NCBI GenBank assembly: GCA_900549415.1 | Contig: URNX01000008.1 | Span: 26,029-90,028, forward strand | DNA from: an uncultured bacterium | Lineage (GTDB): Bacteria > Verrucomicrobiota > Lentisphaeria > Victivallales > UBA1829 | Direction of reading: 5' to 3' | DNA length: 64,000 nucleotides | Shown: positions 1 through 8,663 of the stretch, piece by piece | Position numbering within the stretch: the stretch's first letter is position 1 | Layout of the letters: each line of letters starts with the position of its first letter | Program-made: the position numbers and the translations under genes | The notes under the pieces: generated by a model | The model's input: the letters and a program-made list of their open reading frames with translations, nothing else | Told to the model about the DNA's origin: nothing | The model's database searches: none

Positions 1-639
1 CGCAAAGCGTTTCACTTTTTCGACGCACGCGGCGCGGACGGCCTCATCGGCGACGACGCCTCCCGGGGGGACATCCGCGCGGTCCGCTTCGAACTGCGGC
101 TTCACCAGGATGAACGCCCATGCGCCCGGCTTCATAACCGTGTCCGCGGCCGGCAGAATCTTCGTCGCCGAAATAAACGAAACATCCATCGCGACAAGAT
201 CGACGGGCTCCGGAATAATCGAGCGGTCGAGCGTGCGCGCGTTCACCCCTTCCAGACAGACCACGCGCGGATCGTTCCGCAGTTTCGCATGCAGCAGCCC
301 CTTGCCGACATCTACCGCATAGACCTTCGCCGCACCGTCATGAAGCATGACATCCGTGAAGCCGCCGGTCGACGCGCCGACGTCCATCGCTATCAGGCCC
401 GCCAGATCGGGCAGAAGACGCTCCAGAGCCGGACGCAGTTTCTGCGCGCCGCGGCTGGCAAAGGTGTCCGCCGTGTCAACCAGCAGAGCCGCCTCGAACG
501 CAACCGTTTCAGACGCCTTGCGCACGAGCATGTCCGGATTGTAGCGGACCCGTCCCTCCATGATCATGCGGAGCGCCTCGTCGCGGTCTGCACAGACGCC
601 GTGCGCGCAAAGCCATTCGTCGACACGCAGTTTCTTCAT
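1..639 (-). CDS. tlyA: TlyA-family rRNA (cytidine-2'-O)-methyltransferase, 3' end cut off by window
   Basis: Read on the minus strand from ATG at 639, the frame stays open for 213 codons to the window edge, so the C-terminus is missing. The N-terminus (MKKLRVDEWLCAHG) is an S4-type RNA-binding segment followed by an FtsJ/RrmJ-like Rossmann fold with the SAM motif MDVGASTGGFTDVML and later VDLVAMDVSFIS, the classic TlyA arrangement. Family members 2'-O-methylate 16S and/or 23S rRNA; older annotations call them hemolysin A. The start overlaps the mtnA stop as ATGA, so the two are translationally coupled and this is the visible end of the apt-mtnA-tlyA minus-strand block. The family call is firm; the exact rRNA target is not visible. 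Confidence 0.9.
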   Translation of the reverse strand, partial: MKKLRVDEWLCAHGVCADRDEALRMIMEGRVRYNPDMLVRKASETVAFEAALLVDTADTFASRGAQKLRPALERLLPDLAGLIAMDVGASTGGFTDVMLHDGAAKVYAVDVGKGLLHAKLRNDPRVVCLEGVNARTLDRSIIPEPVDLVAMDVSFISATKILPAADTVMKPGAWAFILVKPQFEADRADVPPGGVVADEAVRAACVEKVKRFA

Positions 640-1697
640 ATCGCGGAAACGACTCCCTTCTCTGTAATGTAGCCGGTAATGAGCGAGGCGGGCGTGACGT
701 CGAAAGCGGGGTTGTAGACTTTGATATTCTGCGGAGAAATGCGGCGTCCGTTGAATGTGGTGATTTCAGATTCGTCCCGCTGTTCAATCGGAATCGCGGA
801 ACCGTCCGGAATGGAACGGTCGATTGTCGAAAATGGAATCGCAATGTAAAACGGAATCCTGTGATATTTCGCGGCAATCGCAAGCTGATAGGTTCCGATC
901 TTGTTCGCGGCGTCGCCGTTTGCCGCCACGCGATCCGCACCGACAATCACAATATCGACGCGTCCTTCGCGCATCACCTGCGCCGCCATGGAATCGCAGA
1001 TCGTGGTGACGTCCACTCCGCTCTGCGAGAGTTCCCACGCCGTCAGGCGCGCCCCCTGCAGCAGCGGACGGGTCTCATCCGAATAGACATGCAGCCGGAG
1101 TCCCGCTTTCTGCGCGGCGTAAACCGGAGCCAGAGCGGTTCCGCATCCGCCCGTGGCAAGCGCGCCGGCGTTGCAATGTGTGAGCACACCCATGCCGTCC
1201 TCCAGCAAAGCCAGTCCGTTCTGCCCGATGGCGTCGCACATTGCAATATCTTCAGCGAGAATCGCGAGCGCTTCGTTCAGCAGAACCGCAAGCAGTTCGG
1301 AAACACCGCCCGCACACTCCGAAGTCTTCGCACAGCAGCGGCGGAGCGCCCACGAAAGATTGACCGCCGTCGGGCGCGACGATTCCAGGTACGCGGCAGT
1401 CTGGTAGAGACACGCGAGGAACTCTTCACGGTCGGGAACACTGAAACGCTGGGCGCATGCGGCGAGTCCAAGCGCCGCGGCGCATCCGATGGCAGGCGCG
1501 CCGCGCACGGCAAGACGCCTGATCGCCTCATAGACCGACTGCGGATCGGAAAGCAGAATGCGTCTGAATTCGCCTGGAAGCAGAGTCTGGTCGATGATAT
1601 CAACGAAACCCGGCGCCTGCGGGTTGAGCGCGGAATCGGGAGCCGTATACGCAATGCCCTCCGCGGAACGCCATAAAACCGTGTCGGGACGCATCAT
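636..1697 (-). CDS. mtnA: S-methyl-5-thioribose-1-phosphate isomerase
   Basis: This 353-residue protein has the usual length for MtnA (eIF-2B alpha/beta/delta-like family), which converts methylthioribose-1-phosphate to methylthioribulose-1-phosphate in methionine salvage. Visible signatures are RGAPAIG (65-71), THCNAGALATGG with the presumed catalytic Cys at 175, and IVGADRVAANGD with the presumed catalytic Asp at 255. It overlaps the upstream exported hypothetical gene by ATGA at its start and tlyA by ATGA at its end. With apt in the same block it fits adenine/methylthio recycling. No MtnP or other Mtn enzyme is in the window, so the remainder of the pathway must be elsewhere. Confidence 0.93.
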   Translation of the reverse strand: MMRPDTVLWRSAEGIAYTAPDSALNPQAPGFVDIIDQTLLPGEFRRILLSDPQSVYEAIRRLAVRGAPAIGCAAALGLAACAQRFSVPDREEFLACLYQTAAYLESSRPTAVNLSWALRRCCAKTSECAGGVSELLAVLLNEALAILAEDIAMCDAIGQNGLALLEDGMGVLTHCNAGALATGGCGTALAPVYAAQKAGLRLHVYSDETRPLLQGARLTAWELSQSGVDVTTICDSMAAQVMREGRVDIVIVGADRVAANGDAANKIGTYQLAIAAKYHRIPFYIAIPFSTIDRSIPDGSAIPIEQRDESEITTFNGRRISPQNIKVYNPAFDVTPASLITGYITEKGVVSAI

Positions 1698-2617
1698 TCC
1701 TCCTCGTTTTTTGTTTCAAAAACGTTTTTCTGCTCCACTTTCACTTCATCGAGGAACGGAAGCTCTTTCAGATCTTCATAATCGACGTCTTTGCGCGCCA
1801 TGCGACCGCCGTCGACAGTGACTTCCGCCGTTTTCGGGTCGAGCACAAGGAACGGAGTCGAGGAAGTGCGGATGTAAACATCGCGCCGCTCCAGCCGTCC
1901 GGTGTGGTCGTAAACATAATGCGCGTAGACTTTCGGCGTGACGGCGACCATGATGTGGAAACGGGCGAGCGAATCGATCTGCAGTTGCGGCTTCAAATTC
2001 GAACCAATGTCAAAACCGATACGGCGCACCGCATAGACATGGTTGCGGTCGTCAATCATCATGCAGTAGTACATGTTGCGCCCGTCGGAGAAAGTGAGCA
2101 GACGGTACGTGCGGCGCTGAATCACCTTGTCTGCGGCCTTTCCGGAGTAATCCGGAAGTCCGATCTCACGCTTCCAGATGGTCTGTCCGGGACGGATTTT
2201 GAACGTGGTTTCGTTGGATTCATACGGCGCGGCAAGCTGCGGATGACGCACAACCGCGCGGATGGAATAGAGTCCCTCCTCCTGCAGGTTGAAGTAACGG
2301 GCGAGGTTGAAGGTAAAGGAACGCGCTTCGCCCGGAGCGAGAATCACGCCCTGGAGCTGCGGACGCACCGAGCGGTCCGAAAGCTGCGCGATCGTCCGCG
2401 CCGGCGTCAGAATATTGAACTGGATTTCCCCCTGAAGATTCTTTGAGCTGCCGAATGCAATCGGATGCGAGGTGTAGTTGCGAAGCACAACGCGGACGTG
2501 CACAGCATCGTACTTCATATAGACCGGATAGGGAGCTTCGAGCTTGACGGCGATCTGCGCGAACAGCGAAAGTCCGGAAAAAAGAAGGAGGAGCGGAAGC
2601 AGAATACGAATTTTCAT
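1694..2617 (-). CDS. exported protein of unknown function
   Basis: The ATG at 2617 is chosen because it follows AAGGA at good distance and starts a clean signal peptide (MKIRILLPLLLLFSGLSLFAQ); an in-frame ATG 13 codons upstream would mask it. The mature part, about 285 residues, begins IAVKLEAPYPVYMKYDAVHV and looks beta-rich, in the style of Ig-like domains that describe optional upper and lower ligands, but I do not recognise a family. The acidic C-terminus ends EQKNVFETKNEEE. It overlaps mtnA by 4 nt although its role is unlikely to be metabolic. A putative promoter lies directly upstream (2648-2653 as -10), so the segment from here to tlyA may have its own transcript. Confidence 0.8.
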   Translation of the reverse strand: MKIRILLPLLLLFSGLSLFAQIAVKLEAPYPVYMKYDAVHVRVVLRNYTSHPIAFGSSKNLQGEIQFNILTPARTIAQLSDRSVRPQLQGVILAPGEARSFTFNLARYFNLQEEGLYSIRAVVRHPQLAAPYESNETTFKIRPGQTIWKREIGLPDYSGKAADKVIQRRTYRLLTFSDGRNMYYCMMIDDRNHVYAVRRIGFDIGSNLKPQLQIDSLARFHIMVAVTPKVYAHYVYDHTGRLERRDVYIRTSSTPFLVLDPKTAEVTVDGGRMARKDVDYEDLKELPFLDEVKVEQKNVFETKNEEE

Positions 2618-2647
2618 AGGCGGAATCCTTATCGTTAATTTTTCAGT

Positions 2648-2676
2648 ATCATACACCGGAAACCGGAGAAATACCA
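2648..2676 (-). promoter_or_regulatory. putative promoter for exported hypothetical-mtnA-tlyA
   Basis: On the minus strand the -10-like hexamer TATGAT lies at 2653-2648, preceded by CCGGTG, and a weak -35 (TGGTAT) sits 17 bp upstream. The 67-bp gap after the GT9 gene and the match to the GGTGTAT context seen at other promoters in the window support it. The -35 is poor. Confidence 0.45.
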
Positions 2677-2684
2677 GTCGTTTT

Positions 2685-3710
2685 TTAAAGACCGAGCATT
2701 TTTTCCATGGATTTTTTCACGGTGTCAGCGGAAATCGCAGTGTGGCAGCCAGAACCGGCGCATTCGCGCTTGAAACATTTCACGCAGTCAAGCGGAGCGG
2801 TCAGCACCTCCGCACGGTCCGAAAACGGACCCGTCAGAACCGGATCGGTGGGACCGAACAGCGCGGTAAGCGGCGTTCCGAGCGCGGCGGCAATGTGCAT
2901 CGGCCCGCTGTCGTTGCAGAGCAGCAGACGCGAGCGGCGGATCGCCTCCACAAGTTCCGCAATGCCGGTCAGCCCAATCAGATTCAGCGAGGGAGCTTTG
3001 AGTGCGCGGCGCAAACGCTCTCCAAGCGGTTTTTCCGAGGGCGAGCCGAGAATCACAAACGAATAATCGTGGTGGTCGCGGTAAAACAGATTCAGCACCT
3101 CAGCAAAGAATTCCGGCGGCCACTCCTTCGTGACCCAGCGGGCGCCGGGGGAAACCGCAATCACCTTCTCCTTCGCAAAACCGCGCAGAAGAGTTGCAAC
3201 CCGCTGAGCGGCAACGGGATTCTGCTTCAGTTCAAACGCGATGTTCTCCGGTTCCGGAATGCCGAGGAACTCCGCCATCATCGCAACGTTCTTCCGGACC
3301 GCGTGGCGTTCCGTCTCTCCGGGATTCAGCGTATGACGGTAGAAGATGCGTGCGCCCCACTCGCGGGAGTGAAGCGGACCGGCGACGACACGGGCTTTCG
3401 CAAGACGGGAAATCACCGCACTGCGGAGCAGTCCCTGAAGGTCGATCACAGCATCGTAGCGGTTCCTGCGGATGCCGGAAAGGAGTTCCGCAAACGCTTT
3501 CGGGAATTTGCCGGCCTGCCCCAGCTCCTTGCGGCGGAAAGGAATAATGTTGTCGACCGCAGGGTGATAGGCGACCATCGGGGCGAATGCGGGAACAACA
3601 AGCCAGTCGATCACCGCATCGGGTTCCCGTTCCGCGAGCAGCGAAACCGCGGGGAAGGCATGAATCACATCCCCGAGACTGCTTGGTTTGACAATGAGGA
3701 AGCGCTTCAT
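2685..3710 (-). CDS. glycosyltransferase family 9 (ADP-heptose:LPS heptosyltransferase-like)
   Basis: The 341-residue protein starts MKRFLIVKPSSLGDVIHAFP, the hallmark N-terminus of GT9 enzymes such as WaaC/WaaF, and carries the C-terminal donor-binding stretch LLLCNDSGPMHIAAALGTP followed by LFGPTDP. Such enzymes add heptose to the lipid A-core region on the cytoplasmic face of the inner membrane. A cysteine-rich tail (DCVKCFKRECAGSGC) near 310-325 is also typical of WaaQ/WaaF-like proteins. The gene lies 16 bp downstream of the metallophosphoesterase and is probably cotranscribed with it and apt. The sugar specificity cannot be read from sequence alone. It indicates an outer membrane with LPS-type glycolipid. 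Confidence 0.88.
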   Translation of the reverse strand: MKRFLIVKPSSLGDVIHAFPAVSLLAEREPDAVIDWLVVPAFAPMVAYHPAVDNIIPFRRKELGQAGKFPKAFAELLSGIRRNRYDAVIDLQGLLRSAVISRLAKARVVAGPLHSREWGARIFYRHTLNPGETERHAVRKNVAMMAEFLGIPEPENIAFELKQNPVAAQRVATLLRGFAKEKVIAVSPGARWVTKEWPPEFFAEVLNLFYRDHHDYSFVILGSPSEKPLGERLRRALKAPSLNLIGLTGIAELVEAIRRSRLLLCNDSGPMHIAAALGTPLTALFGPTDPVLTGPFSDRAEVLTAPLDCVKCFKRECAGSGCHTAISADTVKKSMEKMLGL

Positions 3711-3726
3711 AACGCCTCTCCCGTGG

Positions 3727-4524
3727 TCAAAGACCGCGCTCCAGCCGGGTGGCGAGACGCTCGGGCAGACCGGCGGCGAGAATCTTCCGCTGTGTCTGAC
3801 CGATGTCGTAGGGCAGACGATAGCGCGAAAGCACCTTCAGATCCGTATCGTAGATGCAGAACGAGGCGCGCGGGTCGCGGTTGCGGGGCTGTCCCACGCT
3901 TCCGATGTTGATGAGATATTTTACGCCCTGTTCCACCGGAATCTGAATCATATCCGCCTGAAGCGGATCGGAACCGTCATCGACGGAAGCCCACGCGGGA
4001 ATCTCTTCGATCGGGCGGGCGCCCATTGCGATCGGACGCTTGCTGAACGCCACAGGCACGTGGGAATGTCCGCAGAAGCAGAGCTGAGTGAACTGATACG
4101 AGAAGTTGTCGGCGGCGTTGTGCACGTCGAAGATATATCCCCAGGCATCGGGACCGTCAAGCGTCGCATGGACAATCGTCATATTTGCGCCCTTGATGGT
4201 CAGGCGCATCGGAAGAGACGAGAGCCAGCGGAGATCCTCCTCCGAGAGCTGCGCGCGGGTCCAGAGCACGGCTGCTTTCGCGTTGGGATTGAATCCCTCC
4301 ATGACGTTGTCGCCGTTGGATGCATATTCGTCATGGTTGCCCTTGACGATGGTGAGGTTCGGGAGGGAGCGGACGATGTCGAGACACTCCTTCGGATTGG
4401 CGTTGTAACCGACAACGTCGCCAAGGCAGACATAATGTTCGACCTGTTCCTGCTCGCAAATGGCAAGGACGTTGTTCAGAGCCTCAAGGTTGCCGTGGAT
4501 ATCGCTGATGATGGCATATTTCAT
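3727..4524 (-). CDS. metallophosphoesterase (YfcE/MJ0936-like)
   Basis: The 265-residue protein has the calcineurin-like metal-binding blocks in order: DIHGNLEAL (8-16), GDVVGYNANP, GNHDEY and, towards the centre, CGHSHVP. These ligate a dinuclear metal centre. Size and architecture match single-domain bacterial phosphodiesterases of the YfcE/MJ0936 type rather than nucleotidases with a second domain. There is no signal peptide, so it acts in the cytoplasm. It sits between apt (16 bp upstream) and the GT9 gene (16 bp downstream). The substrate is unknown. Confidence 0.88.
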   Translation of the reverse strand: MKYAIISDIHGNLEALNNVLAICEQEQVEHYVCLGDVVGYNANPKECLDIVRSLPNLTIVKGNHDEYASNGDNVMEGFNPNAKAAVLWTRAQLSEEDLRWLSSLPMRLTIKGANMTIVHATLDGPDAWGYIFDVHNAADNFSYQFTQLCFCGHSHVPVAFSKRPIAMGARPIEEIPAWASVDDGSDPLQADMIQIPVEQGVKYLINIGSVGQPRNRDPRASFCIYDTDLKVLSRYRLPYDIGQTQRKILAAGLPERLATRLERGL

Positions 4525-4540
4525 TCTTCCGCACTCCGCA

Positions 4541-5074
4541 TTAGTGATAGGTCAGCAGTGAATTCACCGTTCCGCAGCCGACAAGATTGGGACGGGGGTT
4601 GAGGAATCCGAGTTCAACCATGAAATCCGACGCGATGACTTTTGCTCCAAGCTTCCGGACGAGCCGGGCGACGGCGTTGACCGTTCCTCCGGTGGCGAGC
4701 AGATCGTCGATGATCACGACCCGCTGTCCGGGCTTCATGGAGTCTTTCTGAGCTTCAATGACACCGAGACCGTATTCAAGTTCGTAGGATTCGGTGACGC
4801 ATTCGCGGGGGAGCTTTCCGGCCTTCCGGATGGGAACGAAGCCGCAGCCGAGCGCAGTTGCCAGCGCTCCGCCGAAGATGAAACCGCGCGCTTCCACGCC
4901 GGCGACGACGTCAACATTGTCGTTTTTATGGAAATCCGCAAATGCGAGAATAATATCCCGGAAAAGTTCCGCATCCGTGAAAACGGGCATGACATCCCGG
5001 AAGATCACGCCATTCACCGGGTAATCGGGAATGCTGATGATCCGTTCCGCGATCCGCTCATTCAACTGTTTCAT
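4541..5074 (-). CDS. apt: adenine phosphoribosyltransferase
   Basis: At 177 residues this is full-length Apt, which converts adenine and PRPP to AMP. The PRPP loop is visible as VVIIDDLLATGGT (119-131), and the N-terminal half has the Apt pattern IPDYPVNGVIFRDVMPVFTD and VAGVEARGFIFGGALA. The ATG at 5074 follows CGGAG at usual spacing. The start lies only 27 bp past the 3' end of rnpB with no visible terminator between, so apt mRNA may be produced by read-through from the RNase P RNA promoter. Adenine is the by-product of methylthioadenosine cleavage, consistent with mtnA downstream. Confidence 0.95.
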   Translation of the reverse strand: MKQLNERIAERIISIPDYPVNGVIFRDVMPVFTDAELFRDIILAFADFHKNDNVDVVAGVEARGFIFGGALATALGCGFVPIRKAGKLPRECVTESYELEYGLGVIEAQKDSMKPGQRVVIIDDLLATGGTVNAVARLVRKLGAKVIASDFMVELGFLNPRPNLVGCGTVNSLLTYH

Positions 5075-5101
5075 ATTTCAACGCTCCGTAAATTTAAAAA
5101 G

Positions 5102-5441
5102 CAGAGATGCGGCATAAGCCGGATTCTGTCCCCTTGCGGGGGGCGATCATCTGTCTATGCGGCCAGAACCCGGAATTCAAGCGTCGCGGGCAGCGACTCA
5201 TTCCCTATTTGGCCTTGCTCCGGGAGGGGCTTGCACTGCCGGCTCAATCTCTTGAAACCGCGGCGGGCTCTTACCCCGCCTTTTCACCCTTGCCGGATTG
5301 CTCCGGCGGTTTGTTTTCTGCTGCGCTTTCCTTCTCATGGAATATGGTCCATGACATCCTCGTTTTATGGAGGACTCCCTGCCCTGCGGAGTCCGGACTT
5401 TCCTCTTTGCTTTCGCAAAGCGACCGCCGCCGGCATCTCTG
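5102..5441 (-). ncRNA. rnpB: RNase P RNA (bacterial type A-like)
   Basis: The minus strand contains the universally conserved block GAGGAAAGTCCGGACTCC near the 5' end (5406-5389) and the 3' signature ACAGAATCCGGCTTATG (5131-5115 region). Terminal helix P1 is explicit: CAGAGATGC at the 5' end (5441-5433) pairs with GCATCTCTG at the 3' end (5110-5102), which fixes a length near 340 nt. No protein-coding frame here is convincing. A strong promoter sits just upstream, so the predicted transcript start coincides with the P1 5' strand. Confidence 0.95.
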
Positions 5442-5448
5442 AACGGTA

Positions 5449-5477
5449 AATATACACCCGTTTTCCCGATATGTCCA
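5449..5477 (-). promoter_or_regulatory. promoter of rnpB
   Basis: Minus-strand -35 TGGACA (5477-5472), 17-bp spacer, -10 TATATT (5454-5449) in the context GGGTGTATATTTACC. The predicted start, 7-8 nt downstream, falls at the first base of helix P1 of the RNase P RNA. Confidence 0.75.
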
Positions 5478-5938
5478 GTCCCGAAAAGAAAAAATTGTCC
5501 GGAACGGTTCCCGTGGACATCCCTCCTCATTTCCGCACTTCCCGGTTCGCATTCCGCAGCAGTTTCTACAAATCTTTGACATTCAACGTCTTCCACCCTT
5601 TTCAATCAGGAAAAGAAAAACAGATTCTTTCCGAATTCCGGAAAAAAAACCTAAAAAAGAACAATTTTTTCATAAAAAAAGATTGATTTTTAAGTTTTTA
5701 CTGCTAAATTTAAATACTGATGAATTTGCTGTATTTTTGATTTTTAAGAGCGATTTAAGGCTTGCTGGATCATAATGATGCTTACGGATCACAACATGCC
5801 GCTAATACGGTTTTCTTAATTCATCAAAAGATACACAATCTCAAAAAAGTTTGATTCGGAGCTGAAAGTTCCAGGATAAAGAAAACCAAAAGTCCGCCGG
5901 GACTTTGGCAAAAAAAATAAATTTGGGGAGACAAACGT
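5478..5938. other. AT-rich intergenic region between rnpB and the HU/IHF gene
   Basis: About 460 bp without a supported gene. Several A/T tracts occur around 5640-5760. A possible plus-strand promoter for the HU gene is TTGATT (5851-5856) with GATAAA (5875-5880) at 18 bp, which is weak. A 71-codon plus-strand frame at 5471-5686 has no ribosome binding site and overlaps the rnpB promoter, so it is not called. The AT content may itself provide HU/IHF binding sites. Confidence 0.5.
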
Positions 5939-6226
5939 ATGACAAAACGGGATCTTGTCGGCAAAATCGCCGGCGAAACTCACCTGCATCAGGAAGAAGT
6001 TATGAACGTGGTTCAGAAAACTCTGGACTACATCGCGGATGAACTCACGGACGGACGCTGCGTTGAACTGCGCAACTTCGGAGTCTTCGAAATCGTCGTC
6101 CGCCGGGAACGCAAAGGACGCAATCCGAAGAAGCCGGCAAATGAGGTTGTCATTCCGGAACGCGCCGTTGTAAAGTTCCGCGCCGGAAAAGTTTTAAAAG
6201 AAAGAGTTGAAAGTCTTATAAAATAA
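5939..6226 (+). CDS. HU/IHF-family DNA-bending protein
   Basis: The 95-residue protein MTKRDLVGKIAGET... has full HU/IHF length. It shows the dimer-forming N-terminal helices, GRCVELRNFGVFEIVVRRER, and the beta-arm segment GRNPKKPANEVVIPERAVVKF in which the N-P-K-K and P-E-R-A-V-V-K-F residues that touch DNA are conserved. It acts as a dimer that bends DNA in nucleoid organisation. A ribosome site GGGGAG precedes ATG 5939. It is followed by an intrinsic terminator before hisS, so it is probably expressed as a single gene. Whether it is HU or an IHF subunit cannot be settled; the NFGVF segment resembles IHF slightly more. Confidence 0.92.
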   Translation: MTKRDLVGKIAGETHLHQEEVMNVVQKTLDYIADELTDGRCVELRNFGVFEIVVRRERKGRNPKKPANEVVIPERAVVKFRAGKVLKERVESLIK

Positions 6227-6294
6227 ATTATATTATGCTCTGTGCGTTTTTGCACGGGGATCATAACAGAACATATCAGGAAACTGAAACAGAC

Positions 6295-6332
6295 TGCCCT
6301 GCGGGATCCTCTTTTGCAGGGCATTTGTTTTT
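6295..6332 (+). terminator. intrinsic terminator after the HU/IHF gene
   Basis: Stem TGCCCTGC (6295-6302) pairs with GCAGGGCA (6316-6323), followed by TTTGTTTTT. It lies 20 bp upstream of the hisS start, so some read-through, or a promoter inside the gap, must supply hisS. Confidence 0.8.
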
Positions 6333-6351
6333 CGGGAAAAAGGAAAGTCTT

Positions 6352-7605
6352 ATGTCGAAGTCAACACCGCCGCCGGGAACCAGCGATATTACACCCGAAG
6401 AGGCACCCACCTGGTGCTTCCTCGAAAACACCGCGAAAAAGGTCTTCTCCCTTTACGGGTACGGAGAGCTCAGAACCCCGATCTTCGAATATACCGAGGT
6501 TTTCCAGCGCGGGCTCGGCGACGAAACGGAAGTCGTCAAAAAGGAAATGTACACGTTTGAGGACCGCGGCGGACGCAGCCTCACCCTCCGCCCCGAGGGA
6601 ACCGCCGGCGTCATGCGCTCCCTCTCCGGAACCGACGCACTCAACGGCGTGGAGCACCGCGTGTTCTACATCGGCCCCATGTTCCGCGGAGAACGTCCCG
6701 CAGCCGGACGCCGCCGCCAGTTCCACCAGATCGGTGTCGAAAACGCCGGAAAAGTTTCTCCTGAACTCGACGCCGAATGCATCTCCATGCTCGTTCACTA
6801 CCTGAATGAAATCGGAATCACCGGGTTCACGCTCTATCTGAACACCCGCGGCGTCGCGTCCGACCGTCCGGCAGCGGAAAAAGCCCTGCGCGAATATTTC
6901 GCTCCGCACCTCGAACACATGTGCGACGACTGCAAGGAGCGTTTCGAACGCAACATCTGGCGTATCCTCGACTGCAAGCAGGAACGCTGCCGCGCCGTCA
7001 TCGAGAACGCCCCCGATCCAGCGACCTTCTTCAGCGATGAATCCAAACTCTACTTCAAAAAAGTCTGCGACGCTCTCACCGCAATGGGCATCGAATACGT
7101 CGTCGAACCGCGTCTCGTCCGCGGACTCGACTACTATGTCCACACGGTTTTCGAGCTCACCCACCCCGGACTCGGCGGCCAGACCGCCATTGCGGGCGGC
7201 GGACGCTACGAACTGCGTCTGCCTGAATCCAGCAAACCGATCCAGGGCGTCGGCTATGCGGCAGGAATGGAACGTCTCATCATGGTCCGCGAAGCGCTCG
7301 GGCTCGCCCCAATTCCGGTCGAACATCCGAAGATCTTCCTCGTTTCCATGGGTGAACAGGCACTGGCATTCAACATTGCGCTCGCGGCGAAACTCCGCAA
7401 GGCGGGCGTCATGACCGGAATCGAACTCGAAGTCAAGAGCCTCAAATCGCAGATGCGTTCCGCGGACCGCGTCAAGGCGGCATACACGCTTGTCGTCGGA
7501 GAAAGCGAACTCGCATCCGGCAAGGCAAACCTCAAAAACATGGCGGATTCCTCGCAGAAGGAAGTCGTCCTCGATGCGGAAGCCATTGTGAAGGAACTCT
7601 GCTGA
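6352..7605 (+). CDS. hisS: histidine--tRNA ligase
   Basis: The start ATG 6352 (MSKSTPPPGTSDITPEEA) follows AGGAAAG; the longer frame from 6235 would run through the upstream terminator. The product has 417 residues, the usual HisRS size. Class II synthetase motifs are visible: motif 2 FRGERPAAGRRRQFHQIGVE, the HisRS-specific LVRGLDYYVHTVFE, and GGGRYELRL followed by GVGYAAGMERL (motif 3), then the anticodon-binding domain. It charges tRNA-His in the cytoplasm. The DAHP synthase gene begins 1 nt after its stop, so the two are probably an operon. Confidence 0.96.
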   Translation: MSKSTPPPGTSDITPEEAPTWCFLENTAKKVFSLYGYGELRTPIFEYTEVFQRGLGDETEVVKKEMYTFEDRGGRSLTLRPEGTAGVMRSLSGTDALNGVEHRVFYIGPMFRGERPAAGRRRQFHQIGVENAGKVSPELDAECISMLVHYLNEIGITGFTLYLNTRGVASDRPAAEKALREYFAPHLEHMCDDCKERFERNIWRILDCKQERCRAVIENAPDPATFFSDESKLYFKKVCDALTAMGIEYVVEPRLVRGLDYYVHTVFELTHPGLGGQTAIAGGGRYELRLPESSKPIQGVGYAAGMERLIMVREALGLAPIPVEHPKIFLVSMGEQALAFNIALAAKLRKAGVMTGIELEVKSLKSQMRSADRVKAAYTLVVGESELASGKANLKNMADSSQKEVVLDAEAIVKELC

Positions 7606-7606
7606 A

Positions 7607-8644
7607 ATGAAGCGCGTATACAACGTCAACATTGAAGCGCAGCATCCGCTTCCGACTCCGCAGGAAATTCACGCCGAACTGCCGCTCCGTCCCGAGATGG
7701 AGGACTTCGTCGCGCGCTCCCGCGAAACAATCGAAAACATCATTCACCGCCGCGACCGGCGCCTCCTTGTCGTCGCCGGACCGTGCAGCATCGACAACTA
7801 CGACGCCGCAATCGACTACGCCGACCGCCTGAAGACGCTCGCGAAAAAGGTGGAATCGAAGTTCGTTCTCGTCATGCGCACCTACTTTGAGAAGCCGCGC
7901 ACCACGATCGGCTGGAAGGGAATGGTCTACGACCCGGATCTGGACAAAACCTTCAACATCGAAAAGGGACTGCGTCTCTCCCGCAAACTGCTTCTCGCAA
8001 TGGCGGAAAAGGAGATTCCGACCGCGACCGAATTTCTCGATCCGATCATCCCGCAGTACCTCTCCGACCTCATCAGCTGGGCGGCGATCGGCGCACGCAC
8101 GACGGAATCACAGACACACCGCCAGCTCGTGAGCGGACTCTCCATGCCAGTCGGATTCAAAAACGCGACCGACGGTTCGATTCACATCGCCATCGACGCA
8201 ATCAAGACGGCGTCCGCCAAGCACAGCTTCCTCGGCGTCATCAACGACGGGCGCACCGGCGTGTTCCATACGAAGGGCAACCGCAACTGCAACATCATTC
8301 TGCGCGGGTCGGCAACCGCAACCAATTACGGTTCGGAGTACATTGCGTTCACCGAAGAACTGATGCGCAAGTCCGGAATGGAACCTTCGATCATCATCGA
8401 CTGCAGCCACGGCAATTCGCTCCGCAATCCGCTGAACCAGCCAACCGCTTTCCGCGACGTCATCGGTCAGGTGAAGAACGGCGCAACCGCCATTGCCGGA
8501 GTCATGCTTGAGAGCTATCTCAAAACCGGCAAACAGCCGATGAAGAGCCGCGCAGAACTCACCTACGGTCTCTCCATCACCGACGGCTGTCTCGGCTGGG
8601 ATGAAACCGAAGCGCTGATTCTCGAACAGTACGCTGCGCTGTAA
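7607..8644 (+). CDS. 3-deoxy-7-phosphoheptulonate (DAHP) synthase, AroF/G/H type
   Basis: The 345-residue protein matches the class I alpha (E. coli AroF/G/H-like) family in length and order: VVAGPCSIDNYDAAIDYA, VMRTYFEKPRTTIGWKG, PTATEFLDP, RTTESQTHRQLVSGLSMPVG, ILRGS and IIIDCSHGNS. These bind metal, PEP and erythrose-4-phosphate in the first step of the shikimate pathway. There is no ACT or chorismate mutase extension. Feedback in this family uses residues of the N-terminal extension, so the controlling amino acid is not readable. The gene follows hisS by 1 nt and ends at a strong terminator. Confidence 0.95.
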   Translation: MKRVYNVNIEAQHPLPTPQEIHAELPLRPEMEDFVARSRETIENIIHRRDRRLLVVAGPCSIDNYDAAIDYADRLKTLAKKVESKFVLVMRTYFEKPRTTIGWKGMVYDPDLDKTFNIEKGLRLSRKLLLAMAEKEIPTATEFLDPIIPQYLSDLISWAAIGARTTESQTHRQLVSGLSMPVGFKNATDGSIHIAIDAIKTASAKHSFLGVINDGRTGVFHTKGNRNCNIILRGSATATNYGSEYIAFTEELMRKSGMEPSIIIDCSHGNSLRNPLNQPTAFRDVIGQVKNGATAIAGVMLESYLKTGKQPMKSRAELTYGLSITDGCLGWDETEALILEQYAAL

Positions 8645-8663
8645 GCACATCCAGCTCAAAAAA

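Noticed and set aside
5107..5605. Several overlapping frames on both strands across the RNase P RNA
   Set aside because: The region is explained by rnpB with conserved blocks and closing helix; the frames lack ribosome sites.
5471..5686. 71-codon plus-strand frame rich in Lys and Phe
   Set aside because: No ribosome site, covers the rnpB promoter, and composition is that of AT-rich intergenic DNA.
6235..6351. Upstream extension of hisS
   Set aside because: It would translate through the intrinsic terminator; ATG 6352 has AGGAAAG and aligns with normal HisRS N-termini.
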